This document shows positions 26,110 to 38,435 of a stretch of 64,000 nucleotides of DNA, in pieces. Location of the stretch: positions 1,288,176 through 1,352,175 of the forward strand of contig NC_043742.1 of the NCBI RefSeq assembly GCF_004337985.1. Reading direction: 5' to 3'. The notes under the pieces are model-generated. The model worked only from the letters and a program-made list of their open reading frames with translations. It had not been told where the DNA came from and did not search any database. Within the stretch, counting starts at the first letter, position 1; each line of letters begins with the position of its first letter. A program made the position numbers and the translations under genes. This DNA comes from Pyricularia pennisetigena (taxonomy: Eukaryota; Ascomycota; Sordariomycetes; Magnaporthales; Pyriculariaceae).

Positions 26110-26800
26110 CAATTAAATAAAGCAAAAAATATAAAAATAACACAAATTTGTCATTTTTTATTATAAAAAAATAAAAAGGGCCGGTATTGTGGATCGGGTT
26201 TCACGTTGACGTTTATTTATATACATAGTCCTTTTCTACAAACTTTGGTTTTATTAATGTTAAAATTGGTAAAAATATAAAAACATTTCGATTGCAAAAT
26301 ATATAGAAAATTGGATACACTTTACCTATCCGCATATTTAAGGGCTTATATAATTAGGTATACGTACTAAAATGAAATGTTATATTAAATTTATAAATAC
26401 CACCCCCCACGTGCAAAAAAAACAAAATTTGGCTGCAAAACGAAAATAATATAAAATTAATTAAATAAAGCAAAAAGATTTATAAAATACACATTTAGCA
26501 TTTTTTTTTATTAAACAGTTTTCAAAACCAATATAATGGGTAGAAGTGGATGTGGACGCTTGTTTATATACGTAATCGAGTTTCTGAAGTTTTGGTTTTA
26601 TTATCGTTAAAATTGGTAAAAATATAAACGAGTTTCGATTGTAAATTATATATAAAAAAGTATATACTTTGCCTATCCGCTTATTTAACTGCTTATATAA
26701 TGTGATATATGCACCAAAATTCAGTATAATAATATATAAGTTTATACGACCCTCCACGTGCAAAAATTATAAAATTTGGTCAAAAATTAAAAATAATATT
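26110..26800 (+). repeat. Internal tandem duplication (~350 bp unit) in element 1
   Basis: The stretch from AATTAAATAAAGCAAAAA (about 26111) through CCCCACGTGCAAAAA (about 26405-26420) recurs in diverged form about 350 bases later (about 26460 through CTCCACGTGCAAAAA near 26750). Shared landmarks are GGTTTTATTAATGTTAAAAT versus GGTTTTATTATCGTTAAAAT and ACCTATCCGC versus GCCTATCCGC. Element 2 has the same duplication at about 48170-48840. A 100-codon minus-strand frame covers the second unit in both elements (26763-26461 and 48819-48517). It is most likely kept open by chance, but is noted. Confidence 0.75.
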
Positions 26801-27192
26801 AAAAAAAATCGAAAATCGAAAAAAAAATCGTAAAAACAGTACCGCCATGAACGGATTAAGGGCAGGTGGTATCCAATTCGGCCATTATAACAGATATAAA
26901 AATCAATCGAATCGCTGCTAATAGCGGTATTAAACGCTATTTTCAACGATATTTTATTTTTTCAATATTATGCATGGTTGTGGAATAATAAAGGAGTTTC
27001 GGTTAAAAAAAGGCCAAAAATACCGCCATGAACGGCGAAAATCGACAAGTTGTCCTCAGACCTGAACCAGAGCGTTCTTTGGATGGACCCACAGGTACAT
27101 TGCAAAGCCGCAATTGAGCCACGAAGTGGAGCGAAGTGGATCAATTGTGGAGCTTTGGGCTTCAGGGATGAGCCCTGAGACTAGGGCAAGAA

Positions 27193-28271
27193 TTGAATTG
27201 TCGAGAGGAAGATGGTTATGCTCGAAACTGTAGCACAAACCCAGTTAGATCATCCATGCAAGGGGTAGGTATAGCTCCGGATGCAGGGCTAAACTGTTAG
27301 TTCTCCTGAGTCATGCCGGTAAAAAGTGGACACGGGGCAGATGTGATCAATTGTGAACCAGAATGTAAGTCTTATTTGTGTGGGCCCTCAGCCAGGCAGG
27401 GATTTCACAGTAAAAGGTGCGATGATAAAACTGTGGATACACGGCTTAACAGGACTGGAAATAGCGGACAGGGTTATCCCGGTCTGCGGGATTCTGTAAA
27501 ACCTGGTCGGCTTTTTGACAGCTAATTAAAAATGGCTAATATGCTTGGCGACAAGGTTTATTCTAACCTTATAAAATTGTTAGCCTGCACATAACGAGGG
27601 TTAATGGCAAGTCTGGATGTGGCCTAGATTTTGCTCGTTTTCCGCACCATCATTAAAAATTTTGGAACGTGGGTCGGTCGCAGCGAGGGCTTCCATTTAC
27701 AACGCCACTCCGGAGGTGACGTATCAAATCCCTGAAATTATTATATATGGTATGCTGTCGTCGCCAACATCCTATTTCGGACCCATTGTTATAGCTGCAA
27801 AAAGAAACAGACTTGGTTTTCTGCTACTCTAAACACCGAACTCTTCTTATTCTGTACATTAATAAATTAATTTTGAAATGCATATATAATATTATTCAAC
27901 AAACCAACAAACCTTCGAGGTTATTTTGGTACATTGCTATTAGGAGATTCGGGATAATGCAGCGTATATGAGCCTTACTTTTTTATTAATGTAAGCGCAT
28001 GGACCAGTAGACTACGCGTGGTCCTGATGTGCGTCAGATCAGCTAATCCAACAACGTATAGGTGGCGAAAGGATTAACGTCAGCTGTTCGTCGAATGATA
28101 GATCAGGGCATATTACATGTTACATATTGCGGAAGATCAAATATTGTGATTTCTTGAAGTAGAACGTTGAAATTCAACTAAATCGGAACCAGATGTATTG
28201 AAATACCTTCCTTTTCGATTTCGTTCTCATTGGCTAGATCGATCAGAGAACGAAGTTTGCTCGAAAAATTA
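27193..28271. other. Less mutated spacer between elements 1 and 3
   Basis: Base composition is closer to normal (CpA and TpG present). The first 50 bases continue the NLR downstream flank. Short open frames at 27313-27525 and 27617-27832 (plus) are unrecognised. The minus strand at 27238-27190 encodes SFEHNHLPLDN, parallel to LEHNHPPFDN at the matching site 45201-45150; see rejected items. Confidence 0.5.
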
Positions 28272-29049
28272 ACACAAAGCTAGTCTCAGGGCTTATCCCT
28301 GAAGCCCAAAGCTCCACAATTGATCCACTCCGTTCGCTTCGCTCCACTTCGTGGCTCAATTGCGGTTTTGCAATATACCTGTGGGTCCATCCAAAAAACG
28401 CTTTGGTTTAGGTTTGAGGACAATTTGTCGATTTTCGCCGTTTATGGCGGTATTTTTGGCCTTTTTGCGACCGACATTCCCTTATTATTCCACAACCACG
28501 CAAAATATCGAAAAATAAACATCGTTAAAAATAGGAATTGGTAGGCCTTTTTTATTAATTTAAAATTTTTTGCACCCGGTACGCCAGTTAAAAATTGGAT
28601 ATAGCCCGCCTTTTATCCGTTTATGGCGGTATCCCTATTATTAACCCAAAAACACCATCGATACCCATTTCGTATTTTAATAATAACGATTATAATCCGT
28701 TAAAATTTATATGTAAAAGATCGCAAAAGCGAAAGGAATTTTTACATATAAATTTTAATCCAAATATCGCAAAAATATCTATTTTACAATCCGTATAGGG
28801 TAAATTCCATTTAATATATTATACGTCCACCTATAATTACCATTAATACCCATTTCGCATTTTATTAATAACGATTATAATCCGTTAAAATTTATATGGG
28901 GAGAATCGCAAAAGCGAGAGGAATTTTTACATATAAATTTTAATATAAATAACGCAAAACCATTAATTTTACAATCCGTATAAGGTATATATTATATAAT
29001 ACGTTATATATCCACCCATTAAAAAAGACCATTATTTCCGCAAATTTTT

Positions 29050-31177
29050 ATATATTTGTATTAAATTATATATATATAATATCCGGAAATACGCCCATAT
29101 ATATTTCGTTTTCCCACCAAATCGACGCAATTTTTCGCGGTCCCAATCCCGTATACGCGGCGGTAAATACCTCCTCCGACATACACATCCTCCCGGAATT
29201 ATACGCTAAAACCAAAACTTTTGGTAATTTAAACCTACAATATAAACTCGTTTTTTCAGCTGCTATATAGTTTTTAAACCTCCACAAACCCCCCAATACT
29301 CCTGCACGAATCCTATATTATAATTAAATATAATATATATACCGGGTTTTATATAATATAAAAAATATTATTTTGCTGGTAAAAACCGGGTACGGGAAAA
29401 GTATAATATTGCAAATTACCTCGGTAATTCGCAATAATATTATTATTATCCAAATAATCCCATTAAATAAATTAAAGTAAAAACAATTACGCAATATATA
29501 ACGTTATCCCGCCGCGAACCCCAAATTAATCGATTAATCCATTTTAAACGTAAATATAAATATGCGGTTTTTATTATTAAAGCTAATTTTATTTAATATA
29601 ACCTTTTTTGGAACCCGTAAACCGTTTATAAACATACGCACATTTTTTTAAGCCCGGAATAAGCTACCAATTACCGATTTTTTAAATTTTTTCGAAACCC
29701 CATATTCCACCAACGTATCGTTTTATTTACTATTGATAAATTTTACATAATTTTACAGTGGAAGGATTTTAGGAAATTATTTTTTATGCTGCATTTGGTC
29801 CGGGCAATTATACCAGCAAACGTACTTATATTCGGGTGCACCGTAATTTTTACAGCAAAAACTAAAACCTACGTCCTCGACCAATTATATTATAAAAGGA
29901 TAATGCGTTTCGTTAAAACGCCTTTCGACCGACCCGAAATTACGATTATAATATAGTGTTTGGAACGTAAAACCCTTATTAACGATTACCGGCGCTTTTT
30001 ATTCCTAATAGGGAATGTTATACCATTATCCGCCACCCGTATTTTTAAAACTATTATATATATGGACGCCAGGAACCGTATTATTTAAATACGCCAATTC
30101 CTAATAAAAAATTTCGTATTTAGGAAATTTATTAAACGGAACGTAGCCGATATAATTATCCGGTACAATGTATTTACACCTAAAATCGATAAAATTAAAA
30201 TTTACGTAAAGTTTTCCAAACCGGATTTTAAAATTCGTATTATATTTTCCATTTTATTTTTGGGTATGGGTATGGATATACCTAATGTGGAACGTATAGT
30301 GCAATACGGTGCGTTAATATTAAACGACCCCGTAGACCTGTGGTAAAAGTTCGGACGAACCGCACGCGGGCCTAACCGTAAAAAAACCGTATATTTTTTT
30401 GCGTTTTACTAGTATTTCGATACGCAGGGGTCCATCGCTAAATATAAACCAATTAAGCCAAAATTATTAATTAAATTAACCAAATAACCCGTGGTATTAC
30501 AAAAAAACGATAAAGGTTTACAAACTACCCATTTAAATTTTTTAACGTATTTATAAACGCGGTTATTCCCTATTAACCTTTTACGTGTCGCTAAATTTAA
30601 TTTAGACGATAATAACCGGGTAAAAGCGTCGGAATTATTATAAACCGGTTTTTTGGGTATATTTAAATTACGCGTTCCGCCCCATTGGACGCAATAGGAA
30701 ATAATAAATAGGAAAAAATTAAAAAAGGAGGCGCCAAATATACAAATTTTCGCCAACGTTAAATGTTTTCGACGAATTATATTAAATTTTATATAGGAAA
30801 CGAATCCATTTTTTACAATAAATTAATTTGAAAATTGTTATAACGCCTGCGTTTACCAAATTGGAGTTTTACCCGTATTACCCCCTAAAAAGCAGCCAAT
30901 TAAAATACCTAGGAAAAATTCCAAAAAAGGTTATATGTTTAAACAGTTGGATAAATGGGGTACCCATTTTGCAATAATTATTTTTTACCCAAACCCGCGG
31001 CGGTTATACGACCTATTATCCCAGTTAATATTACCCAAACCAATAGTTTTTAGTATCGTTAAAAAATTTGTCCATTCTTATAACCGGGAATGGACGAAAA
31101 ACGATTTGCTGGAAAATATTCCAAATTTACAATTAATTAAATGGTTTAAACAATATAGCGATTATTTCGTTGTTTAA
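29050..31177 (+). pseudogene. RecQ-like DEAD-box helicase, RIP-mutated
   Basis: N-terminal part in one frame: ISGNTPIYISFSHQIDAIFR, NPVYAAVNTSSDIHILPELY, then YYNQIQYIYRVLYNIKN (Q-motif-like) and motif I VKTGYGKSIILQ at about 29379. A small frame change near 29520 leads to a second frame that holds HIFLSPE, FTIDKFYIILQWKDFRKLF (DEAD/DEAH position, 'IDE..ILQW'), FGCTVIFTAKTKTYVLDQL (motif III, 'TATL' position), LGMGMDIPNVERIVQYG (motif V) and KFGRTARG (motif VI, 'QxxGRxxRG'). It then runs on to PNLQLIKWFKQYSDYFVV at 31177. Motif order and spacing are those of RecQ-type 3'-5' DNA helicases. About a dozen TAA/TAG stops replace Gln. It is the first gene inside element 3 and may aid transposon excision or repair, which is inference. 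Confidence 0.85.
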
Positions 31178-32480
31178 TTCCCAATAATATACGAAAATGG
31201 GATACGAAATTACGCCTCTTATTTGCATAAATAAAAAAAAAAAAGGCGGCGGAATTAAAGCACGGTGGCACTTTAGGAAACGATGGATATAATTAATAAT
31301 CATTCGGGAAAATAAATTAATAAACGCCGACGAACGAATTAAACGGTATTATAACCATAGGTTAAAATGCTGGTTAGCGTTAACGGTTGCAAAAATATCT
31401 AGCATAGGAACGTTTATAAATTTATAACCCAAAAATTAAAAGGCGAATAAGGTTAAATCCTAATTAAATTAAATAACGTGCCCTGGATTATAAAAGGGTC
31501 GAGCGATAAAAAAGGCGACGCCGAATTGGATTAACCAGGGGGGGAGGATTAAGCAGCGTAAGGTATATAATTGTTAAATACCAAAATCCCCAATTAACGG
31601 CTTAAATAGAACGACCAAATGCTGGATAATAACAATTATTACGTAAATTAAAAATTTGGATTATATATAGGTTGGTACGGCGTAACGGCGCCCCGATTAA
31701 AAATAAAAGGGTTCGATATTGCGAATTGTGATAATTATTACGGTTAAACTCCGGAAATTTTGGCGTTTCCATTTTGACTTTATTTTATTAGCAGAAAGCC
31801 CCATACGTAAACCCAATTATAAATACCTCCTTTTTTATTTTTATTAGCTTTTTTTTTTTTACAATAAAAACCTTTTTCCCAACCGCCAAATTTTTTTTAT
31901 AACGATTAATAAAAAATTGTGACGATTAAGCCAGCGTTTAATTTTTAACCAATAAACGTAATAATTGTTACAATCGTAAAATTGTTTTAGCAAATACTGC
32001 AAGCATATTTGTTAGGAAGCCTAATTAAAACATTTTTAATTGGATAAAGCTGTTTATATTTTACCCACCCAAACAGGCATTAACCCAATCGTAACGAGGG
32101 TAAATTATAATTAACGCCCCTATATCGCAAGGGTACCCCCCACCCGGTTAGGTCCGGGGCAAATTAACTAATTTTATTGTAACAATAGTTACAATAATTG
32201 CTTTAATTCGCCAAAAACCGTAACAATTGTCACAATTACGTTTTTTTATTACCATAGTTCCCAAAAAACGCCAAAAAGGTAAAGCCTCCGCCCAAGCCAC
32301 CACCAAATTTACGTTGGGATATATACCCAATAATATTAAATTACCTGCTAATTTAATAATTATATTATAAAAAGGAGCGCGGATAAAAAAAATAAACCAG
32401 TACTTTAAGGATTTGGAAAATCACGACGCGGATATTGCAATTGTTTTGGAATTAAGTTTTGCTCGGTTGGACCGTTTTAT
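31178..32480 (+). other. Spacer in element 3 with palindromic repeats
   Basis: Only short broken frames. It contains the 20-bp palindrome family: an imperfect copy at 31725-31741, GTAATAATTGTTACAAT at 31958-31974, ATTGTAACAATAGTTACAAT at 32176-32195 (8-bp arms, perfect) and a variant with CGTAA/TTACG arms at 32219-32240. Confidence 0.7.
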
Positions 32481-32499
32481 ATTATAAGGTTATTTAAAT

Positions 32500-33480
32500 G
32501 CAACCGGAATCCCCCTAAATTTTCCCCCTATTCCTAATAATAATAATAATAATTAAAATAATATTAATATGGATTCCGGCGATAATAAATTTACCCCCGC
32601 CCCCGTCGATAAAAATGGAAATAATACCGATATAAACGCCGGCGATAACGAATTTACCCCCGCCCCCGTCGATTATAATAACGACGATATTTATATAGGC
32701 GAAAGCGATAACCAATTTACCCCCGCGTCCGCCAATAAGGGCGATAATAATATTAATATGGACGATAATTATAACGAATTTGCCCCGTATTTGGATAACC
32801 GCCAATTGCAAACTCCCCTGGTATCCTTTGAACTATTTGCCAGCGTATTGTCCCCGCCATTAAAGGACCTTAAAAACCGGCCCTTTATATTATAACCGGA
32901 GGTTATTATTAACCCGGTATCCGCGCTATTAAATAAGCTGCCCGTACCCCGTATATATAAAACCACCACCGTTCGGCCAGTTAAAATTAATTTTATTTTA
33001 ATATCGCGGACGCAGTTTAAACCTAATTCGACGCCAAATAATGGATTAATAAATTTCGTATAACCCGAATATTATTTCCTATTGTATAAAAATACGGATT
33101 TCCTGGATCGTTTACCCGTCCCGTTATGGAAAGATTTTTAATTGGGTAAAAACCAGTCCGTATCGGCGATAATTATTATAATTTGGCGCAAAGTAGGGAA
33201 TACAAATATTGCCAAAATGGTTCGCATTATACCCCATTTGGGTTATATTAATTGTTTTAAAATTAATAATAATACCAACCCGCCCGCCTGGTTCGGTCGC
33301 GGAAACAATATTTTCCGCAATACGAACGAAACCCCAATCGCCCAAACCTTTAAGCGTTTTTGATCCGTTGCTGGCGTCGCCGCAGCAAAAACACGCGTTA
33401 ATAGCCAGATTTTGGTATATTATTTTAACAGTAATTCGTCGAATATAAACGAGGTAATGGTCGTATTTGGTTACGAAACG
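32500..33480 (+). pseudogene. Acidic repeat protein of element 3, unrecognised
   Basis: Asn-rich start (about 32500-32565), then four imperfect units on a DNxFTPAPVD theme: GDNKFTPAPVDKN, GDNEFTPAPVDYN, SDNQFTPASANKG and DNYNEFAPYLDN (32575-32800), separated by Asp/Asn-rich linkers. It continues with TPLVSFELFASVLSPPLKDL, PVPRIYKTTTVRPVKINFIL, VGNTNIAKMVRIIPHLGYIN and a C-terminus near 33480. The unit looks like a low-complexity linker or interaction motif. Position between the two helicases suggests an accessory factor or the N-terminus of the SNF2 protein. No family recognised. Confidence 0.55.
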
Positions 33481-33535
33481 ACAAATGCTTTGGTATAATA
33501 TGTTAATATAATAGGTTAGTGTTTTTTTTTATTGG

Positions 33536-33658
33536 ATTGCGACAATTGTTACAATCCCTGCATTAATATATCCTGTTATTTACTATATTGTAATAGCTAT
33601 TACAATTTTTTGCGGTAATGCCAAACAATTATTGCTATAATATAATAGCTGTTATAAT
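33536..33658. repeat. Three copies of the 20-bp palindrome
   Basis: ATTGCGACAATTGTTACAAT at 33536-33555, the perfect palindrome ATTGTAATAGCTATTACAAT at 33587-33606, and a RIP-altered AATATAATAGCTGTTATAAT at 33639-33658, about 51-52 bases apart. They lie between the acidic-protein gene and the SNF2 gene. Confidence 0.9.
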
Positions 33659-35054
33659 CTGGTTTTCACCCTTTTATATATTTTGGGATAACGGGCATAA
33701 TTTTAATTGTTAGTTAATTTATTTTTAATCGCCGACGTATTCGGTTTTCTAATTTATTTTAAGGTAAATAATCCCGGCAAATAAATTAAAGGCAATAAAA
33801 TGCCCGTCTGGTAAAAGACCTTGGCCTCCGTGCCGGATATATTTAACGATAGGGGTATTAAACCCATTTTCGATAATTTGGCAAATCGGCGTCGCTTACC
33901 CTTTGTCCCTCCTTTTATCCGCCAAGGCGATATTAATTTCCCCGGGTTAAGGATATTCGTAAATAAATTTAAACCGGTTATAATTCCCACAATCTTTACC
34001 ACGATGTTAATTTACCTGCGGATAATAACCACCGGATTTAATTTTAAAAACGGCGATTTGAAATTTAAAACCGCTAACCTTGGACTATATATGTATAGCG
34101 GTTACCATATCGACGATTAATTTAGGGTTTATTACCATTTTTTTTATTTTATTTTTTGCCGGTAGGGAAAAGTCGTTATTGGAAATAAAAAAGGTTTTAG
34201 CGATTTTGGTGGAAATTGCCGTAATTTTTTTAAATTTAATGTCGAATAATCCTCCACCTTGCTTATTGTCGCCGATTATGCAATTATCGCCGACAACGTT
34301 ATCGTTTTAAACAATTTGTATTTAATGCAATTTTAATATCGTTTGGTTGCCCGTTCGCTAGCCGACCAAGCTATCGACGTCGCCAATTTATCTGGTTTTA
34401 ACCGCGCCTGTTATAACAGGACGATAATAATGCTCGTTGTCGATACCTGGTCCCGTTTTAAGCCTATTGAGGTCGGACGGTTAAAAAAAAAAAAAAGCGT
34501 GCAAATTAAATTTAAATGCACTTATTGGATTTGTTAATACTTAAGGGTATTTTTAACAGTTTGTATAACGAAGGGCGGTTCCATCGTCCTATCTTTACTA
34601 AATTTAAAACAAAAATTACCAAATTTTATCCCAAGTTTTTTGGCGACGACCAATAAAACGATTTTTTCAATTTTATACAAACCCAATCTATTATCGCCGA
34701 TCGATTTGCTAATATGGACCGCGCAAAAAAGGAAATTTTCGAGGACGCCCGCGAAAGGATTTTAGCGGTTTCCTTGGTATGCTATGCGCAATTTTTTATT
34801 TTAGTTAAAGGTTATCCCTGGACTAATTATCTTTTTAATTCAGACGCGATTTAAGCTGCTATGAAAAAGTTGCGCTTTTTTTAAAATGTTTTACCTATCG
34901 ACGGTTTAAATACCGACAACAAAATCGGTTTTAAATACAAAAAAATTAAGGGCAAATATTTTTAATTTAACTGAAATATGCTTAATGCTCTTTCTGGTCG
35001 CCATTAGCTACCCTATTAATTGGTTGGTAAATTATATATATATTATCCCTAATA

Positions 35055-35170
35055 ATTGTGACTGTCGTTACAATTTTGCCCCTATTTTTGTAATTACTGT
35101 TACAATCCTGCCTTTATTTTTGTAATTATTATTACAATCCCACCCCTATTTTTGTAATTATTGTTACAAT
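35055..35170. repeat. Array of four 20-bp palindromes at exact 32-bp spacing
   Basis: Copies at 35055-35074, 35087-35106, 35119-35138 and 35151-35170. The last reads TTTGTAATTATTGTTACAAT. The spacers carry a repeated CCCCTATTTT-like 12-mer, so the whole unit is a 32-bp tandem repeat. The array sits between two coding blocks of the SNF2 gene, in a likely intron that opens GTAAATTAT near 35027 and has CTAAC near its end. Confidence 0.92.
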
Positions 35171-37078
35171 TTTTGTCTTTGCTAAACTAACTTTTTTTTC
35201 GGTTTAAATACCCATACCCTATTAAAATTGGAGCAGTTAGCTTTTAAAAATTGGCTATTAACCAACGAAATGGGTATAGGAAAAACGATTATTTATTTTA
35301 CGGCGATTTATATATGGTATATCCGTTATTAACACGACCGATTTATCCAAAATACCGACGGATATTTTCCCATTTTAATTTTCGTCCCGGTTAATTTTGT
35401 TTCGCAAATATTTAAAAAGGTAATAACCAATTTCCTAACCCTTAACGTTAAATATTATTATGGTTTAGCCGAAATATGCGCTGCCGATACCCCGCGAGCG
35501 GTTGCTATTTTTACCCAGGCGCAATTTCACGATATTTTAACCAAATTCGCCGCCCGCAAATTTAATCCCAAATCTGCGGGTACGGTTATTATTATATTTT
35601 ATTCGATATTTTTAATCCGAAAAATTAAGCAGTTGGACGAAATTTATAACGCGGAAAAGGTATTTAACTTATAATGTATGGATAAAGTTATCGATTCCAA
35701 TTTTTAACAGCGCCCCCCCGACGTCGACAATTTCGACGATAATTCCGATATTAAAAATAATACCCAGTAAATATTTTTTGTAATAGTTATTATAATTTCG
35801 TTATACTAATATATTTGTTTAAATTAAATAATTTTATTAGGAACCGTTAACGTAGAAACGGTCGGAAGGCCGATTTTTCCACGGGCGAAAATACCAAAAA
35901 TATCCGGCGTTTAATTATGTATTTATTATCCGGTATTTTTTTTTAACGTGTAATTGGAAACGAAGTTTAATGTTTCCGTTACCGCGAATCGATAATATAC
36001 CGCGTATTTCGTTTTATTTTTTGCATTAATCGGGGTATAATTATTATTACGCCAATTATTAACAAAATTAGGGATATTATTAGCTTTAGTACCCTGGTTT
36101 AGGATAAAATTGCAATCCTTTTCGCCCGACCTGAAGGCCTATCCTAAGAAAATATGTTTACGGTCGATTATATTTGGGAAAATAATAGTTATTTCGTCGT
36201 TTTTAATATCGATAAAAACATTAGAACTTTTTTATAAAAATTCGAGTCGATGGGTTAGAAATGGTGGCTGTTTTACTTTCGAATTTTAAATTTTATAATT
36301 CCTATTACTATATTAGACGAAAAGTCGTTAGTGATTTTTAAATATACGGGCGTATTTACGGTACGCAGGGGTATAAATACCGGGCTTATTTTGCCCAACG
36401 GTATAATTATTTATCCCCGTAAACGTATTCCGCCTTATAGTATTATTATTAAGGAATTCCAATTTGGCCACCGTTTCGAAAACGTTATAACGAACACCGA
36501 GGCAATTTTTAAAAATATTATTACCGTATTCGTGGGCGAAAATACCGACGATATTGGTCCCGTTCCATTAGGAGCTCCTACTAATGCGGATACCATAACT
36601 GGTGACCGCCAAATTTCGGTTTTTTTTAATTATGGGTTTTATCCGTTTGCTGCAGTTTTTGGCAATTAATTACCTTTTTTAATTAATAATCCACGCCGAG
36701 GACGATACCCGGGATATTAATTCGGCGGAATTGGGTAAAATATTAGCGTTAAAAAAAATGGATTTTAAAGCCAAATACCGCAACGTCCGACAAAGTTTTA
36801 AAAAAAGTTTATAAAAAGGAGAAACCCGTTTTGGATCGGTAATTATGGACGTTTTAATTTAGTATAGCGGCGACGGTTCCTTTAATTGGGTTTATTCGAA
36901 AACCTGTATTAATTTTAAAACGTTACCTCCGTCGGGCAGGGTTAAAATGGTCCATTTTATATTAAACGAATCGCCATTTATTGCCCGCGTGGTCGAAATT
37001 TGCATGGAGGAAAAGAAAAAGGGTTAACGCGTCCTGGTTATAACCCCCAATCCTTGGATTTAAACGTAAATTGGCCAT

Positions 37079-37210
37079 ATGGTGATAATTGTTACAATCC
37101 TTTTTTTTCCCCACAGCTATTGTGACAATTATTATAATTTTTATATTTTTAAATTATAATAAATGTTATAATGGTTATTGTTTTTCCATTTTTGTAATAA
37201 TTGTTACAAT
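37079..37210. repeat. Four palindrome copies in a SNF2 intron
   Basis: Copies at 37079-37098, 37119-37138 (ATTGTGACAATTATTATAAT), 37153-37172 and 37191-37210 (TTTGTAATAATTGTTACAAT), spaced 34-40 bases. Another single copy is at 35777-35796 in a different intron of the same gene. Copies inside predicted introns leave the coding frame untouched. Confidence 0.85.
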
Positions 37211-38435
37211 TTTTAATATACCTGCTAATTTTTTTAGTTTTATTGTTTTTATTTTGGAAAAAACCAGTTTCGGTGTGGTTATTATCCAATTAGGCCTGTC
37301 CTAAGCCGAACGCGATAAAACCGTTTCCGATTTTACCGATTCCAGCTCCAGTTTTAACGTTTATATCCTAAATATTAATATTTCCAGCGCTAATTTTAAT
37401 TTGCACCCCAATTGTTGCACTGGTATTATTATCCCTTTAATATGGAACGCTGATATACAGTTGCAAATTTGTGGTCGTTTAATTCGGTTAGGTTAAAACA
37501 GGCCTGTTATTTGGCGCATTTTCGAAATGCGAAATACCTTTTTCGATTGGGTAAAAAATCGCATATTCCGGAAGGTTAATACCCCTTTTTCTACTGTTCC
37601 GGCCGTTGCTAATATATAATAAATATTATTCAAATACATTACGCGTATACGTTTCCCCAAAGCTATCCAGTTTCCAATTGTTAAACAATTTCTGGCGTAT
37701 AAGGTAATAATAATTATATTTTTCTGGCCTTTTAACTGCTTCGTTTAAATAGCAGAACCCCCCCAGCATTTTAATACCTTTTATTTTAATAGGACGCGCC
37801 GTATAAGCGAATTTTATTTTCGCCTGGTTTTAATATTCGTATTAAATATCCTTAAACAGTTTAACGCACAGGATTTGGTAAAAAAAACGTTAATTTTTAT
37901 TTTAACGTTAGGTCCAATTTATATTAATTATTAATATTAGGAGCAAAATGGTGGTCGTAATACGTTTGTTAATTATATTAATCGTATATATTTGCCTTAT
38001 TTCGATTTTACCACCATAGATTAGGGGTTTGTGGTTAAATTAATAAAATGGATTAAAAATAGCGATGGATTTTACGACGAAACCGCGACCGCGCGGGTTA
38101 TTGGGGCTTTAATAAGGGATTTTGGCTTTTGGGTTATTAAACGCCGGGAAATTAATAAACCGTTTAAAAAAGGCACTTTTGGTAATAATAACGCCGATCT
38201 TTTGGCGGTCGTTATTCCGTCTTTTTTATTTATCGATTTTGACCTTAATTACGATAAATTTATATTCGATTCGTTAAAGAAACCCTATATACCCATTTTA
38301 AAAAAGGATGAGGAGGAGGACGATTCGGTCCCTGGATCGTTTACCGCGACCCCAGCTCGGAAAAAGAGGCGTGGCGCTAATAAACCTATTTTTAAAAAGA
38401 TATTTAACGTTGCCAAGCGTTTTCGTTTTTTTTAA

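Larger units (their letters stand above)
25326..27183 (+). mobile_element. TIR DNA transposon, non-autonomous, element 1 (1,858 bp)
   Basis: Begins TAGTCTCAGTGCTCA and ends in the inverted form (TGAGCCCTGAGACTA); the 15-bp terminal inverted repeats match at 14 of 15 bases. It is flanked by a perfect 9-bp target duplication GGGCAAGAA at 25317-25325 and 27184-27192. The interior is AT-rich and holds a roughly 350-bp tandem duplication but no recognisable gene. Element 2 (47382-49223) is similar over its whole length. The ends, but not the interior, match the 13.8 kb element 3, so this looks like a non-autonomous relative mobilised in trans. It sits in the downstream flank of NLR copy 1; the equivalent empty site is at 45117-45125. 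Confidence 0.93.
33800..38435 (+). pseudogene. SNF2-family DNA helicase/translocase with introns, RIP-mutated
   Basis: The N-terminal region includes IKPIFDNLANRRRLPFVPPF and EGRFHRPIFTKFKTKITKFY. Motif I/Ia is LLTNEMGIGKTIIYFTAIY at 35258 (classic 'LADEMGLGKT'). Next come PILIFVPVNFVSQIFKKVI (motif Ib region) and VKYYYGLAEI. The C-terminal helicase lobe shows VHFILNESPFIARVVEICME near 36950, AERDKTVSDFTDSSSSFNVY and LQICGRLIRLGQN at 37461 ('QAxGRxxRxGQ', motif VI). A basic tail ends ARKKRRGANKPIFKKIFNVA... by 38435. Introns are visible: GTAAAT...ACTAAT...TTAG at about 35768-35841 and GTGATAATT... from about 37081. SNF2 proteins are DNA translocases. This one probably serves the transposon rather than host chromatin, which is inference. 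Confidence 0.85.

Noticed and set aside
35055..35170. Regular 32-bp repeat array that could suggest a CRISPR array
   Set aside because: Spacers are not unique but repeat the same CCCCTATTTT-like sequence, the organism looks fungal, and the motif is scattered singly through the element. It is a tandem palindrome array.
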